Below, piece after piece: positions 25,982 through 35,156 of a stretch of DNA of 64,000 bases. The notes beneath the pieces are model-generated. The model was given only the letters and a program-made list of their open reading frames with translations. It was not told where the DNA came from and did not search any database. Source of the DNA: Ruminococcus sp. (GTDB lineage: Bacteria; Bacillota; Clostridia; Oscillospirales; Ruminococcaceae); contig SVNK01000004.1 in the NCBI GenBank assembly GCA_015066935.1, forward strand, positions 1 to 64,000, in the 5' to 3' direction. How positions within the stretch are numbered: the stretch's first letter is position 1; the number at the start of each line of letters is the position of its first letter. Made by a program: the position numbers and the translations under genes.

Positions 25982-27061
25982 ATGGATACTGATTTTATCC
26001 GCAACAAAAAAAATATTATTTTAAAGACTGCGGCAGCGTTATCATGTTCAGCCGCAATCATATGTTCATCCGCTTCCTGCGGTAAAACAACTACGGACAG
26101 CACTGCCGACAGCAAGCCTGTTGTTACTTCCGCAACAACAACTTACACCGAAGCTTCATCGTCAACTGCAGAAAAGACTTCAACGACTGTTTCGTCATCG
26201 TCAACAACAACTGCATCGTCGGCTTCCACGACATCTACATCGTCAAAAACATCTTCATCTTCTGCTGCATCAACATCCACAACCGCAAATGTCACAACAA
26301 CCGTTTCTGCCAAGCCTCCCGTGCAGTCGCAGACTTCAACAAAACCTGCAACTACCACATCGACAAAAGCTGCAACAACTGCCACGGCTTCACAAAAACC
26401 GCCTGTTTCGGCTACAACAACCACTGCCGCAGCACCTCCGCCTGTCCAGAACGGCGAATCTCCCAACAGCAGCTTCTATCAGCAGAATGTTGTTATTGCA
26501 GGCGACTCGGTTGCACTCGGTTTCAGTGTTTACGGATTTATCCCGTCGTATCACAGCATTTCGCTCGGTTCTCTTTCGATGAGCAATATGGACTGGTTCT
26601 ATCCTCAGAATAAAGGTGTCGGCTACGTTGACGCTGCTGTAAATTCAGGAGCAAAGCTGCTCTATATGTCCATGGGCATGAACGACGTGAACGTGACAAC
26701 TCCTGAAAAATACGCCGCAAAATACGTAAGCGTTATTCAGCAGATTCTCCAGCGTTCACCCAATACAACAATTGTTGCCGCAGGTATTACGCCTGTTTCG
26801 TATTCATCCACTTTCACAACAAACGCTAAAATCAGAAGCTTCAATTCAGCTTTGCAGAACGCCGTAAATTCAATGGGCTCGTCCCACGTTATATATTTTG
26901 ACGCCTACTCCGTAGTTGCCGATCCCGGAAGTCTCGCTCTTATGAACGGCTACTCCTCCGGCGACGGCATCCACCTTGCTCCGAAATGCTACGGAATGAT
27001 ACTCAAGGCTCTTTACAACAAGCTCGACACAACCGCAGCATTACAGAATATGCAGGGTTAA
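25982..27061 (+). CDS. SGNH/GDSL-family hydrolase lipoprotein
   Basis: A 359-residue surface protein. A hydrophobic signal peptide ends near the SASC lipobox (Cys about residue 35). A Ser/Thr/Ala-rich linker spans about 45-155. A SGNH domain follows with block I GDSVALG (nucleophile Ser), the block III-like MGMNDVN with Asn, and the C-terminal DGIHLAP carrying catalytic Asp and His. Such enzymes deacylate cell-wall or plant polysaccharides and lipids; the substrate is unknown. ATG 25982 follows AGGAGAC. The gene meets hisE tail to tail with no space, so read-through from each side is possible. Confidence 0.85.
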   Translation: MDTDFIRNKKNIILKTAAALSCSAAIICSSASCGKTTTDSTADSKPVVTSATTTYTEASSSTAEKTSTTVSSSSTTTASSASTTSTSSKTSSSSAASTSTTANVTTTVSAKPPVQSQTSTKPATTTSTKAATTATASQKPPVSATTTTAAAPPPVQNGESPNSSFYQQNVVIAGDSVALGFSVYGFIPSYHSISLGSLSMSNMDWFYPQNKGVGYVDAAVNSGAKLLYMSMGMNDVNVTTPEKYAAKYVSVIQQILQRSPNTTIVAAGITPVSYSSTFTTNAKIRSFNSALQNAVNSMGSSHVIYFDAYSVVADPGSLALMNGYSSGDGIHLAPKCYGMILKALYNKLDTTAALQNMQG

Positions 27062-27400
27062 TCAGGTATTCTTGTCAACTGTGTGGAACTGCTTGAGATT
27101 GCCGATTTTCTCGTTTCTTTCCTCAAGGATTCTCTCAACCTCGCTCCACTCAAGACCCTGATTTGCACAGAGTACCATTACATGATAAAGCAGGTCGTTG
27201 ATTTCGTTCATAAGCTCATCGTTATCACCGTTTTTAGCAGCAATAACGGTCTCTGTAGCTTCCTCGCCGATCTTCTTGCAGATCTTGTCAACGCCCTTAT
27301 CAAAAAGATAACAAGTATATGAATTCTCCTGAGCAGTACCATTGTCGTACTGCTTTTTTCTTTCCTTGATTACTTCAAAAATCTCGTGATAAACTGTCAT
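27062..27400 (-). CDS. hisE: Phosphoribosyl-ATP pyrophosphatase
   Basis: A 112-residue, all-alpha MazG-like enzyme that hydrolyses PR-ATP to PR-AMP in histidine synthesis. The metal-binding helix KIGEEATETVIAAK and NDELMNEINDLLYHVMV are characteristic. It is last in the his operon, four bases after hisI, and separate from it rather than fused as in many bacteria. GGAGG precedes the ATG. Confidence 0.95.
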   Translation of the reverse strand: MTVYHEIFEVIKERKKQYDNGTAQENSYTCYLFDKGVDKICKKIGEEATETVIAAKNGDNDELMNEINDLLYHVMVLCANQGLEWSEVERILEERNEKIGNLKQFHTVDKNT

Positions 27401-27403
27401 TGT

Positions 27404-27748
27404 TCATTCCTCCGTATTATATAATTCATTGAAGAAGCAGCTGTAGCTTCCTGTGTGACAGGCAACTCCCGTCTGCTCCACATTCACAAGCAATGTATCG
27501 TTGTCGCAGTCGCCGTAAATTGACACTACCTTCTGAAGGTGTCCTGACGTTGCCCCCTTATTCCAGTACTCCTGACGGGAACGGCTCCAAAACCATGTGT
27601 AGCCCGTTTCAAGAGTCTTTCTGAGACTCTCCTTGTTCATATATGCAAGCATTAGAACTGTTTTTGTGTTGACCTCATAGCAAATCGCAGGGATAAGTTC
27701 TCCCTTTTCAAAGAATCTGTCAAGGTCGTTGATGTCGATTTTAATCAT
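27404..27748 (-). CDS. hisI: Phosphoribosyl-AMP cyclohydrolase
   Basis: A 114-residue zinc enzyme that opens the purine ring of [47 protein letters not shown] and the CHTGSYSCF zinc site are visible. ATG 27748 follows AAGGAG; seven upstream in-frame residues belong to the end of the GNAT gene and are excluded. Confidence 0.96.
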   Translation of the reverse strand: MIKIDINDLDRFFEKGELIPAICYEVNTKTVLMLAYMNKESLRKTLETGYTWFWSRSRQEYWNKGATSGHLQKVVSIYGDCDNDTLLVNVEQTGVACHTGSYSCFFNELYNTEE

Positions 27749-27759
27749 AAAATTCTCCT

Positions 27760-28161
27760 TTATGTCCACAGCGACGTTATAAACATCGGCGATGAAACGT
27801 CAGACTTCTTAAAACCACAGTTTTCATAGAAGTTCATCTCTGTATCATATGCAATTACGATAAGACGCAGATAATCCTTGTACTTTTCTTTCACCATTTC
27901 TACAAGCTTTCGTCCGATAGCCTGTCCCTGATAATCGGGTTCAATGAGAAGATAGTGTACGTATGCGGTCATAACACCGTCGTCCATTGCACATATCATT
28001 CCCACAAGTCTGTCGCCGTCCCATGCACTGTAAACGGTGCTGAAATTCTTCATAGCGATTACGAGCTTGTCGGGATAATGTCCCGATGACCACTCCACCG
28101 AAAGAAACAGCCTCTCAAGCTCTTCCTTTGCAAAATCATGAGTGTCTCTGTATTCAATCAT
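27760..28161 (-). CDS. GNAT family N-acetyltransferase
   Basis: A 133-residue acetyltransferase. The acetyl-CoA loop appears as [14 protein letters not shown] (usually Q/RxxGxG/A), with the NFYENCGF motif near the C-terminus. The substrate is unknown. It sits inside the his operon between a small membrane protein and hisI, with GGAGTG before its ATG. Confidence 0.85.
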   Translation of the reverse strand: MIEYRDTHDFAKEELERLFLSVEWSSGHYPDKLVIAMKNFSTVYSAWDGDRLVGMICAMDDGVMTAYVHYLLIEPDYQGQAIGRKLVEMVKEKYKDYLRLIVIAYDTEMNFYENCGFKKSDVSSPMFITSLWT

Positions 28162-28174
28162 ATTAACACTCCTA

Positions 28175-28543
28175 TTACTTAGGTCTGCCGTTTTCGTCGA
28201 ATTTACTGCTAAGTCCTTTATTTACAACATTAATCGCACTGCTTGTTCCAATGCATATCACGGCAGGGGTAATTACAGCAGGAATTCTTCCCCAACCCTC
28301 ACCCGCAATAGCATAAACAAGCAATGAAATTATGCTCATTGCAAAGCCTATACCTCCGAATATAAGACAATATCTGCCACAGGTACGGTTTGCATACTTC
28401 CATGCCTCCCGACTTGCTCTGGCACGTTCAGTACGAAGCCCCATTTTCATCTGTTCGTCCTTCGGTGCCTGATACTTCATATAATATCCTGCAAGCAGTA
28501 TAGCAAATGAAAGAATTATACTTATGATAATAAGTATTTCCAT
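28175..28543 (-). CDS. SdpI-family small membrane protein
   Basis: A 122-residue protein with an N-terminal transmembrane helix, a cytoplasmic-looking loop, and two further helices. The loop MGLRTERARASREAWKYANR matches the signature of SdpI/YhfL proteins (GxRTxxxxxSxxxWxxAN). SdpI in Bacillus gives immunity to the SdpC toxin and controls its repressor; many homologues have no toxin partner and unknown roles, as here. It lies four bases after hisF and is probably co-transcribed. Confidence 0.7.
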   Translation of the reverse strand: MEILIIISIILSFAILLAGYYMKYQAPKDEQMKMGLRTERARASREAWKYANRTCGRYCLIFGGIGFAMSIISLLVYAIAGEGWGRIPAVITPAVICIGTSSAINVVNKGLSSKFDENGRPK

Positions 28544-28546
28544 ATC

Positions 28547-29302
28547 TTACCTCACAATTACTCCACGTTCTCTGCAATAATCCTTAACTTCGCCTACGGT
28601 AAGCTCTCTGAAATGGAACAGAGATGCCGCAAGTGCCGCAGTTGCTCCCGTTTTCTCAAACACTTCGTAGAAGTCGTTTATTTTTCCCGCACCACCGCTG
28701 GCAATAACAGGAATACTGCAATTATCACAGACTGCCTTCAGCATTTCAATGTCGAAGCCCTCTTTTGTGCCGTCAGCATCAATGGAGTTGAGGCATATCT
28801 CGCCTGCACCAAGCTTTTCAATTGTGTGAACCCAGTCGATAAGGTCGATTCCCATATCAACTCGTCCGCCGTTGATGTACACCGTCCACTTGTGGTCGGC
28901 TATTTTTTTAGCGTCAATTCCGACGCATATGCACTGACTTCCGAAAATATCGGCTCCGTCACGGATAAGCTGAGGATTCTTTACTGCCTGAGAGTTCACG
29001 GAAACCTTGTCCGCACCTGCACGCAGAGTCTCACGTATATCGTCAACAGTCTTGATTCCGCCGCCTACTGTAAGCGGTACGAAAACCTTCTTTGCAGTCT
29101 CACGGACAACGTCAAGGAAGACTCCTCTGCCTTCGAATGACGCCGTTATATCATAGAACACGATTTCGTCCGCACCCTGCTTGTTGTACTCAGCCGCACA
29201 CTCAACAGGATCGCCAACATCTCGTATACCTTCAAAATTTACTCCCTTTACCACCTTGCCGTTCCGCACGTCAAGACAGGGAATTATTCTTTTTGCAAGC
29301 AT
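28547..29302 (-). CDS. hisF: Imidazole glycerol phosphate synthase, cyclase subunit
   Basis: A 251-residue TIM barrel. The catalytic Asp lies in [15 protein letters not shown], and phosphate loops read VGGGIK and ASGGAG. With HisH it converts PRFAR and ammonia to imidazole glycerol phosphate and AICAR. Full length for the family. Confidence 0.97.
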   Translation of the reverse strand: MLAKRIIPCLDVRNGKVVKGVNFEGIRDVGDPVECAAEYNKQGADEIVFYDITASFEGRGVFLDVVRETAKKVFVPLTVGGGIKTVDDIRETLRAGADKVSVNSQAVKNPQLIRDGADIFGSQCICVGIDAKKIADHKWTVYINGGRVDMGIDLIDWVHTIEKLGAGEICLNSIDADGTKEGFDIEMLKAVCDNCSIPVIASGGAGKINDFYEVFEKTGATAALAASLFHFRELTVGEVKDYCRERGVIVR

Positions 29303-29336
29303 TTTTTCACGCCCTTTATAACACCTTATTTTTTTA

Positions 29337-30062
29337 TCATTTAACTGAGTATTCTATCGCTTCACGAAGATTCAAAGTGCCTTTATATATCGACTTTCCA
29401 CAGATTGTACCGTAAAGCCCCATTTCTTTGCAGGCGATTATATCTGCCATCGTGTGAACTCCGCCGCTTGCCACGATGTTTGCACGTCCCTCAGTAGCGT
29501 CAGCAAGAGCCTTCAACTGCTCAACATTTACACCGCTGAGAGTGCCGTCCTTTGAAATATCAGTGAAAATGAAGTACTTCACTCCGACTTCGATCATTTT
29601 GTTTGCAAGGTCGATGTAGTTCACATCCGAACTTTCAAGCCAGCCCTCTGTAGCGACCATGCCGTTCATTGCGTCAATCCCTACGACGATTTTTTCGCTG
29701 CCGAACTTCTCTACAGCGTCGCTTACAAGCTTAGGATTTTTCAGTGCAACAGAACCGAGAATTACTCGTGTAATGCCCATTTTAAGGTACTCGTCAATGG
29801 TTTCAAGAGAGCGTATACCGCCGCCGAGCTCTACTTTAAGGTTGGTCTTTTCAGCAACGTCTGTGTAAATCTTCGTATTGACAGGTCTGCCCTCTTTTGC
29901 TCCGTCGAGGTCCACCATGTGAATCCACTCACTGCCTGCCGCTTCAAAGCCTTTCGCTGTTTCAAGATAGTCGCTTGCCACCTTCTCAACAGTAGAAAAA
30001 TCGCCCTTGAATAAGCGTACACAGTTGCCGTCCTTTATGTCAATTGCAGGTAAAATTATCAT
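29337..30062 (-). CDS. hisA: ProFAR isomerase
   Basis: A 241-residue TIM barrel related to HisF. Asp of [14 protein letters not shown] and the [14 protein letters not shown] segment are the general acid/base pair, with LGGGIR and ASGGVH phosphate loops. GGAGAG precedes the ATG. Confidence 0.97.
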   Translation of the reverse strand: MIILPAIDIKDGNCVRLFKGDFSTVEKVASDYLETAKGFEAAGSEWIHMVDLDGAKEGRPVNTKIYTDVAEKTNLKVELGGGIRSLETIDEYLKMGITRVILGSVALKNPKLVSDAVEKFGSEKIVVGIDAMNGMVATEGWLESSDVNYIDLANKMIEVGVKYFIFTDISKDGTLSGVNVEQLKALADATEGRANIVASGGVHTMADIIACKEMGLYGTICGKSIYKGTLNLREAIEYSVK

Positions 30063-30064
30063 GT

Positions 30065-30760
30065 TTACTCTCCTTTTATAAGCTTATTTCTTATCATGTC
30101 AGCGTACCCGACAGCAAGTCCAAGCCCGGTGAAATAGTTTTCCACGTTGCCGAAATGTTCGTTAAACAGGTCGATAAAACCGTTCATGCTTTTTTCGTTG
30201 GCAAGAACTATATCCCTGTCCACTTCCGGATGTGCTTGAAGAAATGCGTTCAGCTTCTCTTTGTTATACTCGCGGCTGACAGTGTAATCACTGACAACAG
30301 CTTCTCGTTCAACTCCGCAGAGCATGAGAATTATTGCAGACACAACTCCCGTTCTGTCCTTTCCTGCCGTGCAGTGAAAAAGCACGCCTGTTTCTGCCTC
30401 AGCAACAGCTCTCATAACCTTCGGCATATTCTCAGCCGTCGCTATGTCCATGTAAGACCTCGGAACAGACTCAAGACTTTCGGGAACACCGCTTCCCTCA
30501 GTTATGGGAAAATGATGGTAAGTAAATCCGGCTATATCTGCAAATCCGTTTGGAGTCTTCTGAACCTCCTCATCTGTACGCATATCTATTATAGTCATTA
30601 TGCGATTTGAAAGAAGCATCTGAATGTCCTCGGCTGTAGGAGCGGCAGTGACATCACTGCGCCAGAATACGTTGTTCTTCGTAATTGCGCCGTCAGAATT
30701 CTTTATACCGCCCAGCTCACGGGTATTTGCCGTGCATGAAAGAAGGCTCAAATAGCTCAT
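30065..30760 (-). CDS. Cys-based tyrosine/lipid-type phosphatase in the his operon
   Basis: A 231-residue phosphatase of the PTP/dual-specificity superfamily. The P-loop HCTAGKDRTGV holds Cys130 and Arg136, and N-terminal NTRELGG and FWRSD motifs match the bacterial PTP-like group that also includes phosphoinositide phosphatases; Asp near DMRTDEE may assist. Its start overlaps the hisH stop as ATGA and hisA follows four bases later, so it is an integral operon member. No known histidinol-phosphatase (HisJ/PHP, HisN or HAD type) is encoded here, so a histidinol-phosphate role is possible but unproven. Confidence 0.85.
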   Translation of the reverse strand: MSYLSLLSCTANTRELGGIKNSDGAITKNNVFWRSDVTAAPTAEDIQMLLSNRIMTIIDMRTDEEVQKTPNGFADIAGFTYHHFPITEGSGVPESLESVPRSYMDIATAENMPKVMRAVAEAETGVLFHCTAGKDRTGVVSAIILMLCGVEREAVVSDYTVSREYNKEKLNAFLQAHPEVDRDIVLANEKSMNGFIDLFNEHFGNVENYFTGLGLAVGYADMIRNKLIKGE

Positions 30761-31359
30761 ATAAGTTCTCCAAAATTTTTCAGTATCTTCAAGCCTGTAT
30801 CTCCGCTTTTTTCAGGGTGGAACTGCGCTCCGTAGACGAATTTACCATCGAAAACGAGTGCGGGAACACGTCCGCCGTATTCGCTGTATGCGGCTATATT
30901 TTCGTCTGCACACTCTGCCTTGTAGGAGTGGACAAAATATACATATTCATTGTCACCGAGTCCGTTCAGAAGCGGACAGTCGTTGAGCTTTTCAAGCTTA
31001 TTCCAGCCCATGTGCGGAATAATGAGGTCAGGCTCGTCCATAAAGCGGACGCTTCCACTGATAAGTCCGAGACCATCGCACTCCTCAAATTCATAGCCTT
31101 TTTCGAAAAGCATCTGCATTCCGAGACATATTCCAAGAAAAGGCTTACGCTTCGCCTCCTCCTTGATAACGTCAATAAGTCCCGAATTTCCGAGTTTTTC
31201 CATAGCCGCAGGAAATGCACCTACTCCCGGAAGAATCACAGCATCGGCAGATTTTATTGATTCAGCGTCTGAAACAAGAGAATTTTCAAGTCCGAGGTAA
31301 TCAAGTGCGTTCTTCACACTGAAAATATTACCTGCACCGTAGTCAATTATTGCTATCAT
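30757..31359 (-). CDS. hisH: Imidazole glycerol phosphate synthase, glutaminase subunit
   Basis: A 200-residue class I glutamine amidotransferase. Oxyanion PGVG, nucleophile Cys in GICLGMQ, and the C-terminal QFHPEKSG carrying His and Glu form the active site. It feeds ammonia to HisF. I used ATG 31359, which overlaps the hisB stop as TGATG; a GTG one codon upstream is also possible. Confidence 0.96.
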   Translation of the reverse strand: MIAIIDYGAGNIFSVKNALDYLGLENSLVSDAESIKSADAVILPGVGAFPAAMEKLGNSGLIDVIKEEAKRKPFLGICLGMQMLFEKGYEFEECDGLGLISGSVRFMDEPDLIIPHMGWNKLEKLNDCPLLNGLGDNEYVYFVHSYKAECADENIAAYSEYGGRVPALVFDGKFVYGAQFHPEKSGDTGLKILKNFGELI

Positions 31360-31952
31360 CACAGTACCCCCTTCGTTGAGAGGGTTGAGCCGTCCGCATT
31401 GAAAGCGACTGCTGTTTTCAGTGCGTGGGCAACTGCCTTGTAGACAGCTTCAGCCTTGTGGTGGTCGTTGGTTCCGTACATGAGGTTTATATGCAGAGTC
31501 ATGCCCGAATTAAAGGCAAATGCACGGAAGAACTCCTCAGTCATACAGAGGTCATATCCGCCGCAGGACTGATTCGTGAAATCACAGTTGAACACAAGAA
31601 ACGGTCTGTTTGAGAGGTCAAGACTCGCCATTGCAAGAGATTCGTCCATCGGAATATACGCCGTACCATAGCGGACAATCCCCGATTTTGTACCGAGTGC
31701 CTGATAAAGTGCCTGACCCAGAGCAATACCTGTGTCCTCAATTGTGTGGTGACAGTCAACATGAAGGTCACCTGTCACTTTTATTGTCATACTGATGCCG
31801 CTGTGCTTTGAAAGAGCAGTCAGCATATGGTCGAAAAAGCCTATACCTGTTGAGATTTCGGATTTTCCCATGCCGTCAAGTTCAACAAGAACGTAAATAT
31901 CGGTCTCCATGGTCTTGCGGCAGATTTCCGCCTTTCTGATTTCCTTATTCAT
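31359..31952 (-). CDS. hisB: Imidazoleglycerol-phosphate dehydratase
   Basis: A 197-residue monofunctional dehydratase without the N-terminal HAD phosphatase found in enteric HisB. Manganese-binding repeats are visible: FFDHMLTALSKHSG, HHTIEDTGIALG and a later NDHHKAEAVYKA. GGAGG precedes ATG 31952, which overlaps the end of hisC by eight bases. Confidence 0.96.
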   Translation of the reverse strand: MNKEIRKAEICRKTMETDIYVLVELDGMGKSEISTGIGFFDHMLTALSKHSGISMTIKVTGDLHVDCHHTIEDTGIALGQALYQALGTKSGIVRYGTAYIPMDESLAMASLDLSNRPFLVFNCDFTNQSCGGYDLCMTEEFFRAFAFNSGMTLHINLMYGTNDHHKAEAVYKAVAHALKTAVAFNADGSTLSTKGVL

Positions 31953-33006
31953 TGATAATTTCCTCCAGTGCGGCAAAAAGTGCGTCCATTTCCTCGGGAG
32001 TTCCTACCGTAATACGCAGATAATCGCTGATTACAGGCTTATTCCAGAAACGCACATAAATGCGTCTTTTTTTCAGCTCCTCAAAGACATACTGTGCCGT
32101 TTTTCTTTCGGGCTTTGCGAAAATGAAATTGCTCTTTGAATCAGTAAACGTGAATCCAAGCTCAGCAAGACGCTTCTTTGAACGCTCTCTCTCGGAAACG
32201 ATTCTGCCCACGGTTTCTTCAAAATATGCCTTGTCACGGACAGCCTCCGCACCGCAAAGCTGTGTCACCGTATTCATTGTATACGAATTCACCGAGAACT
32301 TCACATCGTTCATGTACTTTATAAGCTTCTCGCTGCCTATTGCAAATCCTATTCTCATTCCTGCCATTGAACGTGATTTCGAGAACGTCTGGACTACAAG
32401 AAGATTTTCGTACTTCTCAACAAGCGGCAGACAGCTTTCACCGCCGAAATCAATATAAGCCTCGTCAATAATAACCACAGAATCAGGATTTGCTCTGACA
32501 ATATCCTCAATCATGTCAACGCTCTCAAGAACACCTGTCGGAGCGTTGGGGTTCGGGAAAATTATTCCGCCGTTTTCACATTTGTAGTCATCGGGATTTA
32601 TCGTGAAATCCTCACGCAGAGACTTCGTCTCGTAGGGAATACGGTAAACGTCTGCCCACACGTCATAGAAGGAGTACGTAATATCAGGGAAAAGCACAGG
32701 CTTATCCGAGCCGAAAAATGTCATGAATGCCATTGCAATTACGTCGTCCGAGCCTACTCCGACAAATACCTGTGACGGCTTTACACCGTATGTCTCCGCA
32801 ATAGCATTGACAAGAACGGCTGCGTCGGGCGTCGGATAAAGACGCATTCTTCCGCAGTCAAAATCGTCAAGTATTCTGCGTACTCCCGGTGCGGGAGGAT
32901 AGGGATTCTCGTTTGTGTTGAGCTTTATAACTCCGCTTTCCTGCGGCTGTTCGCCGGGAGTATACGGCACTACCCTGCGGACATAGCTCTCCCATTTATT
33001 ATTCAT
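31945..33006 (-). CDS. hisC: Histidinol-phosphate aminotransferase
   Basis: A 353-residue fold type I PLP enzyme. LNTNENPYPP opens the protein, NPNAPTG contacts PLP, and TFSKSRSMAGMRIGF carries the Schiff-base Lys. It converts imidazole acetol phosphate to histidinol phosphate. I chose ATG 33006 because this matches the family length; the ribosome site is weak (AAAGACG), perhaps because of the unusual 235-bp insertion upstream. Confidence 0.95.
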   Translation of the reverse strand: MNNKWESYVRRVVPYTPGEQPQESGVIKLNTNENPYPPAPGVRRILDDFDCGRMRLYPTPDAAVLVNAIAETYGVKPSQVFVGVGSDDVIAMAFMTFFGSDKPVLFPDITYSFYDVWADVYRIPYETKSLREDFTINPDDYKCENGGIIFPNPNAPTGVLESVDMIEDIVRANPDSVVIIDEAYIDFGGESCLPLVEKYENLLVVQTFSKSRSMAGMRIGFAIGSEKLIKYMNDVKFSVNSYTMNTVTQLCGAEAVRDKAYFEETVGRIVSERERSKKRLAELGFTFTDSKSNFIFAKPERKTAQYVFEELKKRRIYVRFWNKPVISDYLRITVGTPEEMDALFAALEEIINE

Positions 33007-33241
33007 ATATATCACGTCTTTCCGAAAAGCTGTATTACTTGGGGGACGATGAATACATCGTCCCCGTAACATATTGCATTATTGCTCCACCAATTATACC
33101 TTGCCAAAAAGACGAAAGCAGAAAGGAATTATATCAAGGAAGAAAAACTCAGGAACGCTGTCGCATTTCAAGTTTTTCTGACACAGAGAAATTTTCTTTA
33201 TGCCGGGTATCTGATGGCAAGGTCTGGTTTTGGAAGCAGTA
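33007..33241. other. Unexplained gap within the his operon, with a half REP hairpin
   Basis: A 235-bp interruption between hisD and hisC in an otherwise tightly packed operon. It contains the hairpin GGGGACGAT...ATCGTCCCC (33042-33065) with a TTGCATTA flank resembling one end of the REPIN-like elements, and a 9-bp inverted pair ACCTTGCCA/TGGCAAGGT about 110 bp apart. A minus-strand TATAAT inside it could be an internal -10 for hisC, but no good -35 is seen. No convincing gene is present. Confidence 0.5.
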
Positions 33242-34525
33242 TTATTCAAATCTTACCTTGATAGCATTTGCGTGAGCTGTAAGTCCCTCACGCTCTGCAA
33301 TGAGAACGATATCGTCCTTTGCCTCACGGAGCGCTTCCTCTGTATAGTAAATGTAGCTTGAACGCTTTGTGAAGCTTGCTACTCCGAGCGGTGAGAAGAA
33401 ACGTGCCGTTCCGCTTGTAGGAAGAACGTGGTTCGGACCTGCATAATAATCTCCGAGAGGCTCGGAAGCGTAGTGACCGAGGAAAACTGAACCTGCATTG
33501 TCAAGACATCCGATAAGCTCCATGGGATTCTCCATAAGCACTTCAAGGTGCTCGGGAGCAATCTCATTTGCAAGTTCAACGGCTCTTGCACGGCTGTCTG
33601 CAATTATTACAGCACCGTAGTCCTCAAGAGACTTCTCGATTATTTCCTTACGTGAGAGATACTCCTTCTGACGGTCAATTTCAGCCATTGTACGGTCGGC
33701 AAGCTCCTCGCTTGTTGTGACCATAATCGAAGAAGCAAGAACATCATGCTCTGCCTGTGACATAAGGTCTGCCGCTGCAAACTTCGGGTCAGCGTTCTCG
33801 TCTGCAAGCACAAGAATCTCGCTGGGACCTGCTATCATGTCAATATCAACCACGCCGTAAAGCAGCTTCTTTGCTGTTGCAACGTAGATATTTCCGGGAC
33901 CTACAATCTTGTCGCACTTCGGGATTTCCTCAGTTCCGTATGCAAGTGCGGCAATTGCCTGTGCACCGCCTGATAGGAAAATTCTGTCAACTCCGCAGAG
34001 GGCTGCCGCAACAAGAATATCCTTGTTGGGAGTTCCGTCCTTCAGAGGAGGAGTTACCATGATTATTTCCTTGACTCCTGCAATTTTTGCGGGAATCGCA
34101 TTCATAAGCACACTTGAAGGGTAAGCTGCTGTACCTCCGGGAACGTAAAGTCCCACTCTTTCAAGTCCACGGATTCTCTGTCCGAGGATTACGCCGTTTT
34201 CCTTGGGAGCAATGAAGCTCTGTTCAAGCTGTCTGTTGTGGAAATCCACAATATTTGCCTGTGCATTGAGAAGTGCAGTTACAAACTCCTCGTCAGCCTC
34301 AGTAAGAGCGTCGTTGATTACTTCTCTGGGAACCTCGTAATACTTGGGAAGATTACCGTCGAATTTGAGTGTATAGTTCTTAACGGCTTCGTCACCGTTC
34401 TCCTTAACGTCCTCGATAATAGCATTTACAACCTCGGTAACCTTTTTATTAGTCTCGCCGCTTCTCTTTTTAAGGTCGTTAAGAAAAGCGACCTCGTCAA
34501 CTCCGTTTGCAAAAATCTTCTTCAT
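33242..34525 (-). CDS. hisD: Histidinol dehydrogenase
   Basis: A 427-residue zinc enzyme that oxidises histidinol to histidine in two NAD+-dependent steps. LYVPGGTAAYPSSV, GGAQAIAALAYGTE, IVGPGNIYV, AGPSEILVLAD, SQAEHD and the C-terminal GPNHVLPTSGTARF block are all present. It lies two bases after hisG. Confidence 0.98.
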   Translation of the reverse strand: MKKIFANGVDEVAFLNDLKKRSGETNKKVTEVVNAIIEDVKENGDEAVKNYTLKFDGNLPKYYEVPREVINDALTEADEEFVTALLNAQANIVDFHNRQLEQSFIAPKENGVILGQRIRGLERVGLYVPGGTAAYPSSVLMNAIPAKIAGVKEIIMVTPPLKDGTPNKDILVAAALCGVDRIFLSGGAQAIAALAYGTEEIPKCDKIVGPGNIYVATAKKLLYGVVDIDMIAGPSEILVLADENADPKFAAADLMSQAEHDVLASSIMVTTSEELADRTMAEIDRQKEYLSRKEIIEKSLEDYGAVIIADSRARAVELANEIAPEHLEVLMENPMELIGCLDNAGSVFLGHYASEPLGDYYAGPNHVLPTSGTARFFSPLGVASFTKRSSYIYYTEEALREAKDDIVLIAEREGLTAHANAIKVRFE

Positions 34526-34526
34526 C

Positions 34527-35156
34527 TCAAAGTACCTCCTCTATCATTCTGATGAGCTTTTCAATCTCTGCCTGACGCATTTTCAGACTTACTGTATTCG
34601 CAATGAGTCTTGCAGAAATGGGTGCAACGTCCTCGATAACCTCAAGACCGTTTTCCTTTAAGGTTGTACCCGTCTCAACAATATCCACGATACCGTCGGC
34701 AAGTTCAAGAAGCGGAGCAAGCTCGACAGAACCCTCTATCTTGATGATTTCAGTATCCATACCCTTCTTTTCAAAGAACTTTCTTGAAACATTAGGGTAT
34801 TTTGTGGCGATGGTCTTTATACCGTATCCGCCGTAAAAATCGTAGTCTTTCTTGGTTGCAAGAGCAAATTTACAGCGTCCGAAACCAAGGTCGCAAAGTT
34901 CATAGAACTTTCCGTTCATTTCCATTATAGTATCCTTGCCGACCACGCCCATGTCACATACACCGTGTTCAACATATGTAATTACGTCGTTTGCCTTTGC
35001 AAGCACTACTTCAAGATTTGCGTCAGGTACGGGAAGAATCAGCTTTCTGCCCTTTTCACGGACTGCCGTACAGTCAAAGCCCAGCTTCTCGAACAATCCC
35101 ACTGTATCCTTTTCAAGTCTGCCCTTAGTAAGAGCTATTCTTATCGGCTTATTCAT
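34527..35156 (-). CDS. hisG: ATP phosphoribosyltransferase, short catalytic subunit
   Basis: A 209-residue short-form HisG lacking the C-terminal regulatory domain, so it depends on HisZ for assembly and feedback control. IALTKGRL opens the protein, and DIVETGTTLKENGL binds PRPP. Its start overlaps the hisZ stop as ATGA, coupling synthesis of the two subunits. It catalyses the first committed step, ATP plus PRPP. Confidence 0.97.
   Translation of the reverse strand: MNKPIRIALTKGRLEKDTVGLFEKLGFDCTAVREKGRKLILPVPDANLEVVLAKANDVITYVEHGVCDMGVVGKDTIMEMNGKFYELCDLGFGRCKFALATKKDYDFYGGYGIKTIATKYPNVSRKFFEKKGMDTEIIKIEGSVELAPLLELADGIVDIVETGTTLKENGLEVIEDVAPISARLIANTVSLKMRQAEIEKLIRMIEEVL

Noticed and set aside
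26121-26582. His/Leu/Arg/Gln-rich frame inside the SGNH lipoprotein gene
   Set aside because: It is a frame-shifted reading of the Ser/Thr linker and lacks its own start context.
33039-33275. Small plus-strand frame in the hisD-hisC gap
   Set aside because: It begins within the REP-like hairpin, resembles no protein I know, and has no ribosome site.
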